A stretch of 64,000 nt of DNA from Pseudanabaena sp. lw0831 (GCF_016584665.1 NZ_BBJB01000021.1:1-64000); one strand, 5' to 3'; counted from the first letter of the stretch, positions 1 through 9,106 are shown. Notes: generated by a model not told the origin, from the sequence alone. Numbers and translations: made by a program.

Positions 1-251
1 CCCCACCAATTCTGGTTTTATATTTGGTACTTTATTTATTCACTTGTCCCTTACTTGTCTAGGACTACCTTGATATTTTTTGTAAGGAACAAAATGCTAT
101 ACAACATATTCTAAATCAAAGGTTATTTTTAGTTATATTTAGTTACATTTTTGGGCAGTATCTGGGCTAAGGCGCATAACGATAAGTAAATACATCTACA
201 TGCTATGAGGATGAAATTAAGTACAAGAAATCATTGACAGGAGATCGCTTC

Positions 252-3191
252 ATGTTCCAGAAAATCTCGGAAAAGCAGATGCATTACGTTCGATGGCTAC
301 TCGCGATCGGATGGCTAATTCTCATCTTTTCGATGTTTTATGACCCCATCTCCTACCATTTGACCGATCCCAACGATCCAAATATGTTATTTAGTCCATT
401 TCGGATCAAAAAAGAGTTGGGATGCGTGCAATTTCAGGGTACTTGCGATAATCTCGAACCTTACGCTATGGGGGCAAGATTTTTTTGGGGCATAATTGTC
501 CCGCTTATTATTTGTATAGTTTTAGTATTCGGACATGAGGCATGGAGGCGGATCTGTCCGTTAATGTTTATTACACAAATTCCTAGAGCCTTAGGATGGC
601 AACGCCGTCGTCGTGTTGTTGATCCGCTAACTAATACTGTCCGCTCCGAACCTGTAACGATCGCTAAAAATTCATGGCTGGGGCGCAATTCTCTATATGT
701 GCAGTTTGGGCTGTTATTTCTTGGCTTGAATGTGCGCTTACTATTCGTTAACTCCGATCGCCTTGCCCTCGGCATCTTTTTGTGTCTGACCATCCTAGCG
801 GCTTTGACTATAGGATTTCTCTATGGCGGCAAATCTTGGTGTCATTATTTTTGTCCGATGGCTCCAGTCCAAGTAATATACACGGGACCGCGCGGCTTAC
901 TGGCAAGCGAAGCTCACCAAAATCAAGAATCTGGGATTACCCAATCGATGTGTCGCACTGTCGATCAAGTAGGCAAAGAAAAAAGTGCCTGTGTAAGCTG
1001 CCAGTCACCTTGCTTTGATATTGATGCCGAGCGATCCTATTGGGATGGCATCAATCGTAGCGATCGCAAATTGCTCTATTATGGCTATCTCGGCTTAGTG
1101 ATTGGGTTTTACGCTTACTTCACTTTATATTCTGGCAATCCCAACTTCTTAGCTGGCGGCGTATGGGACGAAACCAATCAATTTGCCATGCTTTTTCAGC
1201 CAGGTTTTTATATCTCAGGGCAGGCAATTCCCATACCCAAAATTTTTGCAGTTCCTTTAACCTTGACGACTTCAACCCTAATTACCTATGTAATTGGAAG
1301 ACGATTAGAACGCGCTTACAAACGTTATAGCAAGTACCGCAACCTTGTCTTAACTGCCTCTCAAATCCAACACCGCGCCTTTACACTATGCGCGTTTATT
1401 TCCTTTAATCTGCTGTTTTGGATGGGAGTAAACCCCACATTAGGCTGGCTACCAGCCTTTGAACAACAGTTTATTGGCTGGATGGCTGTGATTGCTTCGA
1501 CCATGTGGTTTTATAGAACCTTTGGGCGCACTTCGCAGATGTATGCTCGCGAGAGTTTGGCTACAAGTTTACGCCGCCAACTCAGCAAGTTAGCCTTTGA
1601 TTTTTCTAAAGTTTTAGAAGGGCGATCGCTTAAAGATCTTAAACCAGATGAAGTCTATGTCTTGGCGAAAACCCTACCCGAACTCACCCATGAAAAACGG
1701 GTACAAATGTATAAAGATGTCCTCAAAGAGTCTCTGAGTGCAGGCAATATGAATTCCTCCAGCAGGCTGGAAGTATTCGACCTAATGCGACAGCAGTTAG
1801 ATATTAATGAGGAAGAGCACAATCAGATTCTTGGAGATATGGGAATTAACGATGCTCAAATGCTCAGTACTTCCAGACAAATTATCCAAGAAAATGAATC
1901 TCGACTGGGTAAGTATCGCCGCTCCTTAGAACTGATGTTGCGAGAGTTCGTTGAGAGTAATTTACCTTTAAACAAATTGATGCAACTTAAAGAGGAACAA
2001 ATTTTAGTTTTTCGGCAAGAATATACTGTCACGGTGCAAGAAGAGACGGCAATTTTAGCTAGTATTTGTGAGCAAGGAAGTCTTTTAGACTCAATTGCAA
2101 AAGATGCCTATCAAAAGCTTAAGACGCTCGCTCGCTACGCGCATATTCTGCAAAGAGCACCTAATTTACCAACAGATGTAATTAGTTTGCTGGTTTTCAA
2201 ATTTCAACAACAGCAGCGATCGCTAGTCATTAAGCTCCTACGTATTCTCGAAATTTTCGGTGATGCGCCTGAAGCCTATAAAATTGCTAACGATCTCGCA
2301 TCTCTTACCCATAAAGGTCTAGCAGCAAATATTTTGCTCGATTTACTCCAAGACGAAACTGAGAATCCCCCTTGGCACGATCGACTACCGCCTAAAGCGA
2401 TCAAAATTTTTAACTCGATCAAGGCTCTTACGGAATTTCACTTACCTCCAATAAGTAGAGAATCAGTCTTTACTGTATTAGTTCAATTAATGGAAGATCC
2501 TGATACTTTAGTGAAAGCGGGTAGTCTGTATGCTTTAAAGCAAATTGATATACTGAAAGCGACAGAAGAAGCCCAGCATATTTTGAGAGATCCCCATTCT
2601 CATGCATTGTTATCTGAAGAAGCAAAAACCTTTGTTACTATTAGACAACCTGCTTCTAAAAGTAAATCACAAAATATATCCAACAAAATATCAAGCGATA
2701 ACTTAGCAACCAATTTATTAAGCTCTGAGGATAATCAAGTTCTCGATACCTTTGACAAGCTATTGCTATTATTCCGTAACAGTCTATTTCGTCCTCTCCA
2801 AACCGATGCCCTTGCAGAAATAGCGAGACAATCAGAGATCAGGATTTATAACACTGGTGATGCGATCTATCAAACGGGCGATTTACCTAAGACAATCTGG
2901 GCGATAGTCGATGGTTCCATCGAGATTCGTTCTACGGGTGGCGATCGCCGTCAGTTCTTCAAAAAAATTACGTCCAATCAAACGATTGGACAATTGGAAG
3001 TACTAACCCAAACTCCCTTTGCAAATTTAGCGATCGCCACATCACCCCATACCTTGCTCTTAGTGATTAATGCCAAAGTGTTTATGCAAGCACTAAGTGA
3101 AGATCCACTATATACAAAACATTTACTAATTTCTGTCAGTACTTCCCTCCAAAGTATGCTTTCGTCACAAATGTCTGTAAATCGACAATAA
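252..3191 (+). CDS. Membrane Fe-S (polyferredoxin/NosR-NapH-like) protein with C-terminal cyclic-nucleotide-binding domain
   Basis: Predicted inner-membrane redox protein of 979 residues. The N-terminal ~430 residues hold about eight hydrophobic segments and two cysteine groups: a CHYFCP motif near residue 197 and a C-x12-C-x2-C-x3-C cluster near 234-254, as in NapH/NosR/CcoG-type 4Fe-4S membrane proteins. Residues ~450-820 are soluble and helical, HEAT-like in the last third. Residues ~840-970 form a cyclic-nucleotide-binding-type beta roll (IYNTGDAIYQTGD, then GQLEVL). The ATG at 252 is chosen because AGGAG lies at 238-242; an in-frame TTG at 234 has no ribosome-binding site. The FHA-reductase-ferredoxin gene follows 111 bp downstream on the same strand. 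I infer that the protein passes electrons across or along the membrane under control of a small ligand. Its partner and substrate are unknown. Confidence 0.75.
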   Translation: MFQKISEKQMHYVRWLLAIGWLILIFSMFYDPISYHLTDPNDPNMLFSPFRIKKELGCVQFQGTCDNLEPYAMGARFFWGIIVPLIICIVLVFGHEAWRRICPLMFITQIPRALGWQRRRRVVDPLTNTVRSEPVTIAKNSWLGRNSLYVQFGLLFLGLNVRLLFVNSDRLALGIFLCLTILAALTIGFLYGGKSWCHYFCPMAPVQVIYTGPRGLLASEAHQNQESGITQSMCRTVDQVGKEKSACVSCQSPCFDIDAERSYWDGINRSDRKLLYYGYLGLVIGFYAYFTLYSGNPNFLAGGVWDETNQFAMLFQPGFYISGQAIPIPKIFAVPLTLTTSTLITYVIGRRLERAYKRYSKYRNLVLTASQIQHRAFTLCAFISFNLLFWMGVNPTLGWLPAFEQQFIGWMAVIASTMWFYRTFGRTSQMYARESLATSLRRQLSKLAFDFSKVLEGRSLKDLKPDEVYVLAKTLPELTHEKRVQMYKDVLKESLSAGNMNSSSRLEVFDLMRQQLDINEEEHNQILGDMGINDAQMLSTSRQIIQENESRLGKYRRSLELMLREFVESNLPLNKLMQLKEEQILVFRQEYTVTVQEETAILASICEQGSLLDSIAKDAYQKLKTLARYAHILQRAPNLPTDVISLLVFKFQQQQRSLVIKLLRILEIFGDAPEAYKIANDLASLTHKGLAANILLDLLQDETENPPWHDRLPPKAIKIFNSIKALTEFHLPPISRESVFTVLVQLMEDPDTLVKAGSLYALKQIDILKATEEAQHILRDPHSHALLSEEAKTFVTIRQPASKSKSQNISNKISSDNLATNLLSSEDNQVLDTFDKLLLLFRNSLFRPLQTDALAEIARQSEIRIYNTGDAIYQTGDLPKTIWAIVDGSIEIRSTGGDRRQFFKKITSNQTIGQLEVLTQTPFANLAIATSPHTLLLVINAKVFMQALSEDPLYTKHLLISVSTSLQSMLSSQMSVNRQ

Positions 3192-3202
3192 CGATCATTT
3201 CC

Positions 3203-3257
3203 GCTCTAGAAGTTCGGATGTTTAGCGCAAAGTGCCAAACATCCGAACTTCTAGAGC
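3203..3257. terminator. Long hairpin between the two redox genes
   Basis: Perfect 21-bp inverted repeat, 3203-3223 with 3237-3257. The 13-nt loop contains GCGCAAAGTGC. No strong T run follows, so termination is uncertain. Confidence 0.5.
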
Positions 3258-3302
3258 ATCACCTTATTACTTGGTTTAAAGATTATTGTTTCAGGAACCT
3301 TC

Positions 3303-4982
3303 ATGCTAAAACTTAGAATTTTCAATGTGCGAATTCCTCAAGAACTAGAACCAATTCACCTATCAACTGAAATCAGTAAAAAAAATGATTTTCTAGTTGG
3401 TCGTGCGCCTTATTGTGATGTAATCCTCGATAATGCGACCGTTAGCCGCGAACATGGCAAAATTTCTTTTGAAGCACATCAATATCACTTTATCGATCTG
3501 AACAGTACTAATGGAGTGCAAATCAACGATCTACAAATCAAACCGTTGCATGCTATTCAACTCTCAGCGACAGATACTATTCAACTAGGCGACTTTGCGA
3601 TTCTAATCGAAGAAATTGCACCCCCTTATTTGCTAACAAAATCTTCAGAAGAGGAAGAAGATCCCACCGAGTCATCGGTTGCCCACTTAAATAGCCCAGT
3701 TAACGCAGACAAAGATCGCGATCTTGCAGAGATTGCTAAAGCACCAGCAGAACCAAGTCAATATATGCCACTTGCCACGCTTGACCCCAGCCAAATCGCT
3801 CGCTGGACAAAGGGAACTCTCACCTTGGAATGCTTCAAAATCATTGAAGAAACCGCCGATGTGAAGACCTTTTGCTTTGGCACTACTCCTCCCCATCTCT
3901 TTACCTACAAAGCGGGACAGTTTATTACACTGGAACTAGAAATCGATGGTGTAGAAGTATTGCGTTCCTATTCCATCTCGTCATCACCGTCCCGCCCCCA
4001 TTCCCTAGAAATTACCGTAAAGCGAGTTCCTTCTGCTAATCCTGAAGATCCCGCTATTCCTGCGGGGCTGGCTTCTAATTGGCTGCATGACAATCTAAAA
4101 ATTGGTAGTCAGATTCAAGCAAGTGGGGCATTTGGCAAGTTCTCTTGTTTTGAGTATCCTTCTCAAAAGTTATTGTTTCTCTCGGCTGGCAGTGGCATTA
4201 CCCCAATGATGTCGATGTCACGTTGGATTTATGACACACACTCAGACTGTGATGTGGTATTTTTTCATTGTTCGCGAAGTCCCGAAGATATTATCTATCG
4301 CCAAGAATTAGAAATGATGGCAGTGCGATCGCCTAAGTTTCATCTAGCCGTAACGATTACTCGCTCCACTCCTCAACAATCGTGGATGGGAATGCGTGGC
4401 AGACTGACACCAGCCATGCTGGAAATGATTGCCCCCGATTGGCGCGATCGCACTGTATTTGTCTGTGGGCCCGAAAGCTTCATGCAAAGCACGAAATCTT
4501 TGTTAGAAGGAATCGGCTTTCCGATGCAGCAATATCATGAAGAGAGTTTTGGCGGTGCGAAAAAGTCACCAAAATCAGCTAAAGATGAACCCTTAGCAAG
4601 CGAACCTTCTCCTGCTTTTGGAATCAAGGCTTGGCTTGGCAAGTTACAAACACCTCAAGAAATAAGTCCCGCCGCTAGTCGCTCGCCAAACACTCCTAAA
4701 GCCAGTAAAACTTCAGTTGCCACAGTGATTTTTACTAAATCAGGGAAAGAAATCCCCAGTGATGGCGAAGAATCGATCCTAGAAATTGCCGAGCAAGCAG
4801 GGGTCAAAATCCGTAATAGTTGCCGTGTTGGTAGTTGTGGTAGTTGTAAGAAAGTTAAGCTAGAGGGAGAAGTCAAAATGGAAGGTTACGATCCAGAAGC
4901 CCTCGAACCGTCAGAAGTAGATGCAGGTTATATCCTCTGCTGTGTCGCTTTTCCCAAAGGCAAAGTTGCGATCGATGTTTAA
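3303..4982 (+). CDS. FHA domain - ferredoxin reductase (FAD/NAD) - 2Fe-2S ferredoxin fusion
   Basis: A 559-residue protein in three parts. Residues ~1-105 are an FHA domain, a phosphothreonine-binding fold (GR at 33-34, SREH at 48-51, NSTNG at 67-71). Residues ~165-410 are an FNR-like reductase with the flavin motif RSYSISSSPS and the nucleotide-binding stretch SAGSGITPMMS followed by a VCGPESF motif. Residues ~470-559 are a plant-type 2Fe-2S ferredoxin with C507, C512, C515 and a fourth ligand in the CC pair at 546-547. Reductase plus C-terminal ferredoxin resembles Hcr/HmpX-type enzymes. The added FHA domain suggests recruitment to a phosphorylated partner. It follows the membrane Fe-S protein and could be its electron donor; that link is inference. 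Confidence 0.85.
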   Translation: MLKLRIFNVRIPQELEPIHLSTEISKKNDFLVGRAPYCDVILDNATVSREHGKISFEAHQYHFIDLNSTNGVQINDLQIKPLHAIQLSATDTIQLGDFAILIEEIAPPYLLTKSSEEEEDPTESSVAHLNSPVNADKDRDLAEIAKAPAEPSQYMPLATLDPSQIARWTKGTLTLECFKIIEETADVKTFCFGTTPPHLFTYKAGQFITLELEIDGVEVLRSYSISSSPSRPHSLEITVKRVPSANPEDPAIPAGLASNWLHDNLKIGSQIQASGAFGKFSCFEYPSQKLLFLSAGSGITPMMSMSRWIYDTHSDCDVVFFHCSRSPEDIIYRQELEMMAVRSPKFHLAVTITRSTPQQSWMGMRGRLTPAMLEMIAPDWRDRTVFVCGPESFMQSTKSLLEGIGFPMQQYHEESFGGAKKSPKSAKDEPLASEPSPAFGIKAWLGKLQTPQEISPAASRSPNTPKASKTSVATVIFTKSGKEIPSDGEESILEIAEQAGVKIRNSCRVGSCGSCKKVKLEGEVKMEGYDPEALEPSEVDAGYILCCVAFPKGKVAIDV

Positions 4983-5113
4983 TAGACCTGTAGGTTAATA
5001 AGGTAGTATAAAATCAATGGCAAAGGCGTAGATCAAAAATCTAGTCAAGTGACCTGATGGGAGCATTTATATATAAGGGCTATCAAACATAAAATTTCTA
5101 GTAGCAAAAACTT

Positions 5114-6373
5114 ATGACTAGCCTCAAAAATGTCCTTGAGGAAATCGTTGTCCTAGAAGTACAAGAACAACTCAAGCACCTCAGCCAACCCGCTCGCGAA
5201 GCAATTAACCTTAGCGAGGTAGCTGCGTTTGCGCTAAATCGATTGCCAGTACTTTATGCAAGTACAAGCCGAGGATGGTTGCAGCAACGTAAACGCGCTC
5301 ACAATGAACTCCAGCAGCAGACTGTCAGCTCTGTTCAGCAGGCTTTATTAGGAGTGAATCGCGATCCATTGCGAAAATCGACCAGAATTGCAGCTAGTAA
5401 AGTCGAGACACCTGCTCATATTCTGACTAGATTACAAAAACTTTTTAGCAAACCTACTTTGCAATGGCATCAAGTGCCACAGGCTTTTCAGGAAGCACTC
5501 ACTCTAGTCAGTCATACACCAGAATATGTAAGTTTGAGCATTAACGATCGCAATCGATTACGAGAAATAAAAGGTTATTTACATCGTAAAGACGTTCATC
5601 AGCATGAGCATCGAGATTGGCATAACAACGTTGAGTTACCGAATCCTGAACTTAACTCCTATATCCTTTCGGCTTCTTATTTCCTGACCAATGTTTTAGA
5701 AGATTTAGCGAAACAAGAAGTAAAAAATCAATTGATTCATATGGCAAATGTTTTACCGCGTAAAGTTGGTGTTGATGATGTATGTGCATATGTACTGAAT
5801 CGCCTACCTGCATTGTATGCCACCACTGAACAAGGCGTGATCTGGCAAACTCAAAAAGCAAAAGAGCAGCTATCCAGTCAGATAGAATCAACTGTAATTC
5901 AATCACTGATGACCTTGGGCAAAACACCACGTCGTTTAGTCGATCCGATTCCATTACTCAAATTTGAAGGAGAATGTGAACAAGCTATTAGCGAGCTACG
6001 CCTAATTTTTCAGAGAGAAGATATTACTTGGCAGAATATTGCAACCCTAGCTGAATATGCGATCGACCATGAGAGGCAAGGGATGACTTATTGGCGGCAG
6101 CAGTGGCGAATGCTGGGACAAATTTATAGTGAAATGTACTTAAAGCCTGGAGATGCTGAGCTATCTCTTAGCCATACCGCAGACGGGGAAGTCTTGACTG
6201 TGCGAGCGCATACTAAAGAAGCTTTCGGTTGGCTAGCGGATAATCCTAAAAATTTAGGCATCAGTACCTTGCGTCTTTTTCCTGCGGTTGCTGAGATTGA
6301 GCTTTACGGCTTTTTCTTAGATTTTTCCATTAACTACACACGCGAAGAAATGGCAGCCGATGGGATTATATAA
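5114..6373 (+). CDS. Tandem ComFB-domain protein
   Basis: The 419-residue protein contains two copies of the ComFB fold. Each begins with NVLEEI/NVLEDL and reaches an AALNRLPxLYA-like motif (LNRLPVLYAST near residue 49, LNRLPALYATT near 228), separated by ~100 residues of helical linker. ComFB proteins take part in competence or motility-related processes, and cyanobacterial members have been reported to bind cyclic dinucleotides. The C-terminal ~100 residues match nothing I recognise. The classic CxxC zinc motif of single-domain ComFB proteins is not visible in either copy. The gene lies 131 bp after the FHA-reductase gene and is probably a separate unit. Confidence 0.75.
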   Translation: MTSLKNVLEEIVVLEVQEQLKHLSQPAREAINLSEVAAFALNRLPVLYASTSRGWLQQRKRAHNELQQQTVSSVQQALLGVNRDPLRKSTRIAASKVETPAHILTRLQKLFSKPTLQWHQVPQAFQEALTLVSHTPEYVSLSINDRNRLREIKGYLHRKDVHQHEHRDWHNNVELPNPELNSYILSASYFLTNVLEDLAKQEVKNQLIHMANVLPRKVGVDDVCAYVLNRLPALYATTEQGVIWQTQKAKEQLSSQIESTVIQSLMTLGKTPRRLVDPIPLLKFEGECEQAISELRLIFQREDITWQNIATLAEYAIDHERQGMTYWRQQWRMLGQIYSEMYLKPGDAELSLSHTADGEVLTVRAHTKEAFGWLADNPKNLGISTLRLFPAVAEIELYGFFLDFSINYTREEMAADGII

Positions 6374-6384
6374 TCACACACAAA

Positions 6385-6462
6385 TTTTTAGAAAATCTTG
6401 CTGAGGCAGTTTTGGATTTTGAGAGTTTGGCTGATTTAGAAGCTTGGTTAAATAAGAAATAG
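6385..6462 (+). pseudogene. C-terminal remnant of a DUF4351 (Rpn/PD-(D/E)XK family) protein
   Basis: A short open frame ending in TAG at 6460-6462 encodes LENLAEAVLDFESLADLEAW and four further residues. This is the typical tail of DUF4351-containing Rpn/transposase-like nucleases of cyanobacteria. No start codon or upstream homologous sequence remains, so it is a deletion relic. Confidence 0.55.
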
Positions 6463-6522
6463 GTTTTTGTAGGTTCTAAATGCCACAATAAATTTAATAG
6501 TAATTGGTAGCAGCAAAAATTC

Positions 6523-6897
6523 ATGACTCAAGATGCTGGTTTCGAGATGATTACGATCGCAGTGGAGCCTTATGAGGATCAAACTCAGACGGGTAGCTCT
6601 GTTGCTAATCCGAGAGGTTGGGGCGGTGAGGCTCAATCCAGCAAGAATATCAAGCAAGAAAAGACCTTGACTGTTGCTGAACTCGAACAAAAGATGTCGG
6701 GCTTTTTGCAGATGGTGGGGCGGGTTTTTAGTAGCGCGGAGAAGGAGGCGAAGAAGACTGCGGGAATGTGCCTCGATGAAATTGAGCTGTCGGTGGAGAT
6801 TGGGGCTGAGGGCGAAATTCGGTTGATCGGTAGTGGCGCTAAGGCTAGTGGCAAGAGTGCGATCAAGCTCAAGTTTAAACGGGTGACGGAAGATTAG
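6523..6897 (+). CDS. Small Pepco-like protein of a caspase conflict module
   Basis: A 124-residue protein. Its C-terminal half (CLDEIELSVEIGAEGEIRLI ... AIKLKFKR) has the alternating beta pattern and GKxxIKLKFKR ending of small domains that travel with caspase-like and trypsin-like peptidases in bacterial conflict systems (Pepco/Trypco type; family naming from memory). The N-terminal 50 residues are polar and Gly-rich. It ends five bases before the caspase gene, so the two form one operon. The neighbour is broken, so this gene may be an orphaned partner. No clear Shine-Dalgarno sequence precedes the ATG. Confidence 0.55.
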   Translation: MTQDAGFEMITIAVEPYEDQTQTGSSVANPRGWGGEAQSSKNIKQEKTLTVAELEQKMSGFLQMVGRVFSSAEKEAKKTAGMCLDEIELSVEIGAEGEIRLIGSGAKASGKSAIKLKFKRVTED

Positions 6898-6902
6898 AGT
6901 TT

Positions 6903-7594
6903 ATGGCGAATTTGGCGATAGCGATCGGGGTAAATCAATATGATTTTTTGCATCCTTTAAAGTATGCGAAAAATGACGCGCTGCATATTTGTCAGTTTTT
7001 AGGAAATGAGGCAAAGTTTGATCGCATTTTCTGTTTTTCCGATGATTCGCCCGATCTGGATGGCAAGACTACCAAGCCTTTTCGCAACAATTTGCTGAAG
7101 GTATTTAAGGAGCTTTTTGCTCAGCCATTTCTCCATGAAAGCGATAACTTTTGGTTCTTTTTTGCGGGACATGGCATTTTATGCGATGGGATCGATTATC
7201 TGATGCCGAGCGATGGCGATCCCGAACCTATGCGGGAAGCAATAATCTTGATGAAGTTGGCTGGTATGACAATAATAGTGGCAATGTAACTCATCCAGTG
7301 GGGCAGAAAAAGGCTAATGAGCTTGGTATTTATGACATGAGTGGCAATGTCTGGGAATGGTGCTTAGATGAGTGGCACGATAGTTATGCCGATAAACCAG
7401 AAAATCTTAAAAAACAGGGAAATCAAGCATGGGGCGATCTCAATTTAGATGATAATCGTTATCGTCTGCTGCGCGGTGATTCTTGGAGCAGCTACGGTGA
7501 TGGGAACTGTCGCTCGGCGGGTCGCTACTGGTACATCGCTAGTGAACTGAGCAGCCTCGTTGGTTTTCGCCTGCTTATCGTTTCTTCTTCGTGA
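6903..7594 (+). pseudogene. Collapsed orthocaspase - formylglycine-generating-enzyme fusion
   Basis: The first frame (6903-7289) begins as a caspase/peptidase C14 domain: AIGVNQYDFLHPLKYAKNDA and the catalytic-histidine motif FFFAGHG, reaching DYLMPSDGDPE. The second frame, ending at 7594, carries the C-terminal half of an FGE-sulfatase (SUMF1-type) domain: SNNLDEVGWYDNNSG, PVGQKKANELGIYDMSGNVW, RLLRGDSWSS, CRSAGRYW and GFRLL. The junction lies near 7220-7235. The caspase cysteine segment and the N-terminal half of the FGE domain are missing and the reading frame shifts. Cyanobacterial orthocaspases with FGE-type domains are known, so one internal deletion explains everything. The remaining caspase fragment cannot be an active protease. 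Confidence 0.75.
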
Positions 7595-7710
7595 GGGCTT
7601 CATTTCCCCTTTGTTCATTTCCCCTCTTGCCCTTTGCATTCCCCCTTTCGCCTTTGGCGATCGAATTTTTTGCAATATACTTGAAATCATCAAACGAGAG
7701 ATGCAATAAG

Positions 7711-7893
7711 ATGACAATTAAAGAAAAAGTTCTAAATGCAGTCACCGAACTTCCTCAAAATGTTGACTTTGAGGAGATATTAGAGCGTCTTTATTTTCTC
7801 TACAAAGTAGAGACAGGATTGCAACAAGTTCAGGCAGGAGACACACTTACCCACTCACAAGCCATGCTCAGTCTAAAAACATGGCACAAATAA
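7711..7893 (+). CDS. Antitoxin of a ParE/RelE-type module
   Basis: The ATG at 7711 gives a 60-residue acidic protein (MTIKEKVLNAVTELPQNVDF...). It resembles the small helical antitoxins found before cyanobacterial ParE-like toxins. It overlaps the toxin gene by 13 bp, the usual toxin-antitoxin coupling. An upstream extension of the frame to 7591 is low-complexity and unlikely to be translated. Confidence 0.65.
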   Translation: MTIKEKVLNAVTELPQNVDFEEILERLYFLYKVETGLQQVQAGDTLTHSQAMLSLKTWHK

Positions 7894-8183
7894 ACTGGAC
7901 AAAACAAGCACTCGGAGATTTAGAAGCGATCGGCGATTATATTGCTCGCGACTCACCTGCAATTGCCCAAGTATTCGTAAATCGCATAATTAATTCCATA
8001 GTTCAACTAGAAACCTTTCCCCTTTCTGGTCGAATCGTACCAGAATCAGGACGCGAATCCATTCGCGAAATAATTTTTCGCAATTACCGCATTGTCTATT
8101 CTTTAGAGAATGACACAATCTATATTCTGACAATATTTCACGCTTCAAAATCGCTAACAAATTTAACCGATGACATCAATTGA
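7881..8183 (+). CDS. ParE/RelE-family toxin
   Basis: A 100-residue protein with the ParE pattern: INWTKQALGDLEAIGDYIAR, then PLSGRIVPE, IREIIFRNYRIVY and a C-terminal beta strand ending IFHASKS. ParE/RelE folds act on gyrase or on ribosome-bound mRNA; sequence alone does not say which. All core elements are present, so it is probably intact. It is translationally coupled to the overlapping antitoxin. Confidence 0.8.
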   Translation: MAQINWTKQALGDLEAIGDYIARDSPAIAQVFVNRIINSIVQLETFPLSGRIVPESGRESIREIIFRNYRIVYSLENDTIYILTIFHASKSLTNLTDDIN

Positions 8184-8242
8184 TAAATGAAGACAAAATT
8201 CGTAGCTCATTGATCTGCAAATGCTAAACCCTCTTCGCTTTC

Positions 8243-8384
8243 ACCGATAAATTGTCCCTGCGTTGTGAGGTGTTGGGCAGTGCATTCCCAAATCAAAGGA
8301 ATCTGAGAATTTATAAATTGTTGCGGGAATGCACTGCCCCTACACGATTTTGATTTTACCGATAAATTGTCCCTGCGTTGTGAG
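8243..8384. repeat. Composite repeat: 27-bp direct repeats flanking a 15-bp inverted repeat
   Basis: An identical 27-base unit starting ACCGATAAATTGTCCCTGCG occurs at 8243-8269 and 8358-8384. Between the copies, GGGCAGTGCATTCCC (8275-8289) is inverted at 8325-8339. No ORF is inside. The organisation resembles a small non-autonomous or dispersed repeat element. Confidence 0.6.
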
Positions 8385-8398
8385 ATTGAGGGCAGAGC

Positions 8399-9106
8399 CT
8401 ATTCGTCTATCTCTACCCCTAGTTGACGTAATTTTTCAGCAAGGCGATTAGCTCTCTGGCTCTCCTGCTCAGCTCTTTGACTCTCCTGCTCAGCTCTCTG
8501 CTCTGCTTCTTGAATGGCTGTATCTAACTCTTCAAGGGTTCGCAGCTTTGCACCATTATCGAGACGATAGAAACTAATTAGATATTCATCAGCCTCTAAT
8601 CTCAGTTGCAGTACCTGACTGCAATGGTCGGTAATTGGCTCATATATACCTGCTGCATTGAGACGATAACCACGCAGTTGTTCAGTTATCCATTCACCAT
8701 AGGGGTCAAGTAGCCAATATTTCGTGACACCTAGTTGCTCATAGAGGGTTTTCTTGAAGTTGAGATCGGTATCCTTGGTTCCTGCGGATGTCACTTCGAT
8801 GATAATTGCTGGGTTTTGCATCCCTTCCCAGATCTTGTAATTGCCATAAAGTTTCTTAGTGATGTCAAAGACTACCATCACATCAGGGGCAACTCTTGCC
8901 TTAGGATTCCCTTCTATATAGTAGAGAAATTGATCGGCAAAGACGACCGCTTGCTGATTTTGTAAATATAGACGCAACAATCCGAAGGTGAAGAGGATTG
9001 CTGAAACATGCTGTTGGGTTTCCGCCAATGGTTCTCCATCTGAACTGGGATAGATGATTTCTGGGGTAGTGCTAGACAGCGATCGCTCTTCGGTGATGGC
9101 TACCAT
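8399..9106 (-). CDS. Uma2-family (DUF820) putative PD-(D/E)XK endonuclease
   Basis: A 235-residue protein. The core matches the Uma2 family, very abundant in cyanobacteria: RVAPDVMVVFD, then NPAIIIEVTSAGTKDTDLNF-K, LYEQLGVTKYWLLDP and GYRL. The acidic residues and the ExxS/K pattern of the nuclease-like site are preserved. The C-terminal ~40 residues form a coiled coil with a duplicated AEQESQR unit. The biological role of the family is not settled. It is a single gene facing the toxin-antitoxin pair. Confidence 0.8.
   Translation of the reverse strand: MVAITEERSLSSTTPEIIYPSSDGEPLAETQQHVSAILFTFGLLRLYLQNQQAVVFADQFLYYIEGNPKARVAPDVMVVFDITKKLYGNYKIWEGMQNPAIIIEVTSAGTKDTDLNFKKTLYEQLGVTKYWLLDPYGEWITEQLRGYRLNAAGIYEPITDHCSQVLQLRLEADEYLISFYRLDNGAKLRTLEELDTAIQEAEQRAEQESQRAEQESQRANRLAEKLRQLGVEIDE

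Noticed and set aside
461-793. Minus-strand frame opposite the membrane Fe-S gene
   Set aside because: Basic, low-complexity shadow of the coding strand with no domain and no ribosome-binding site.
8399-9106. Uma2 gene as part of a defence island or CRISPR-related locus
   Set aside because: Uma2 genes are scattered widely in cyanobacteria. No CRISPR repeats, cas genes or other intact defence genes were found in the window.
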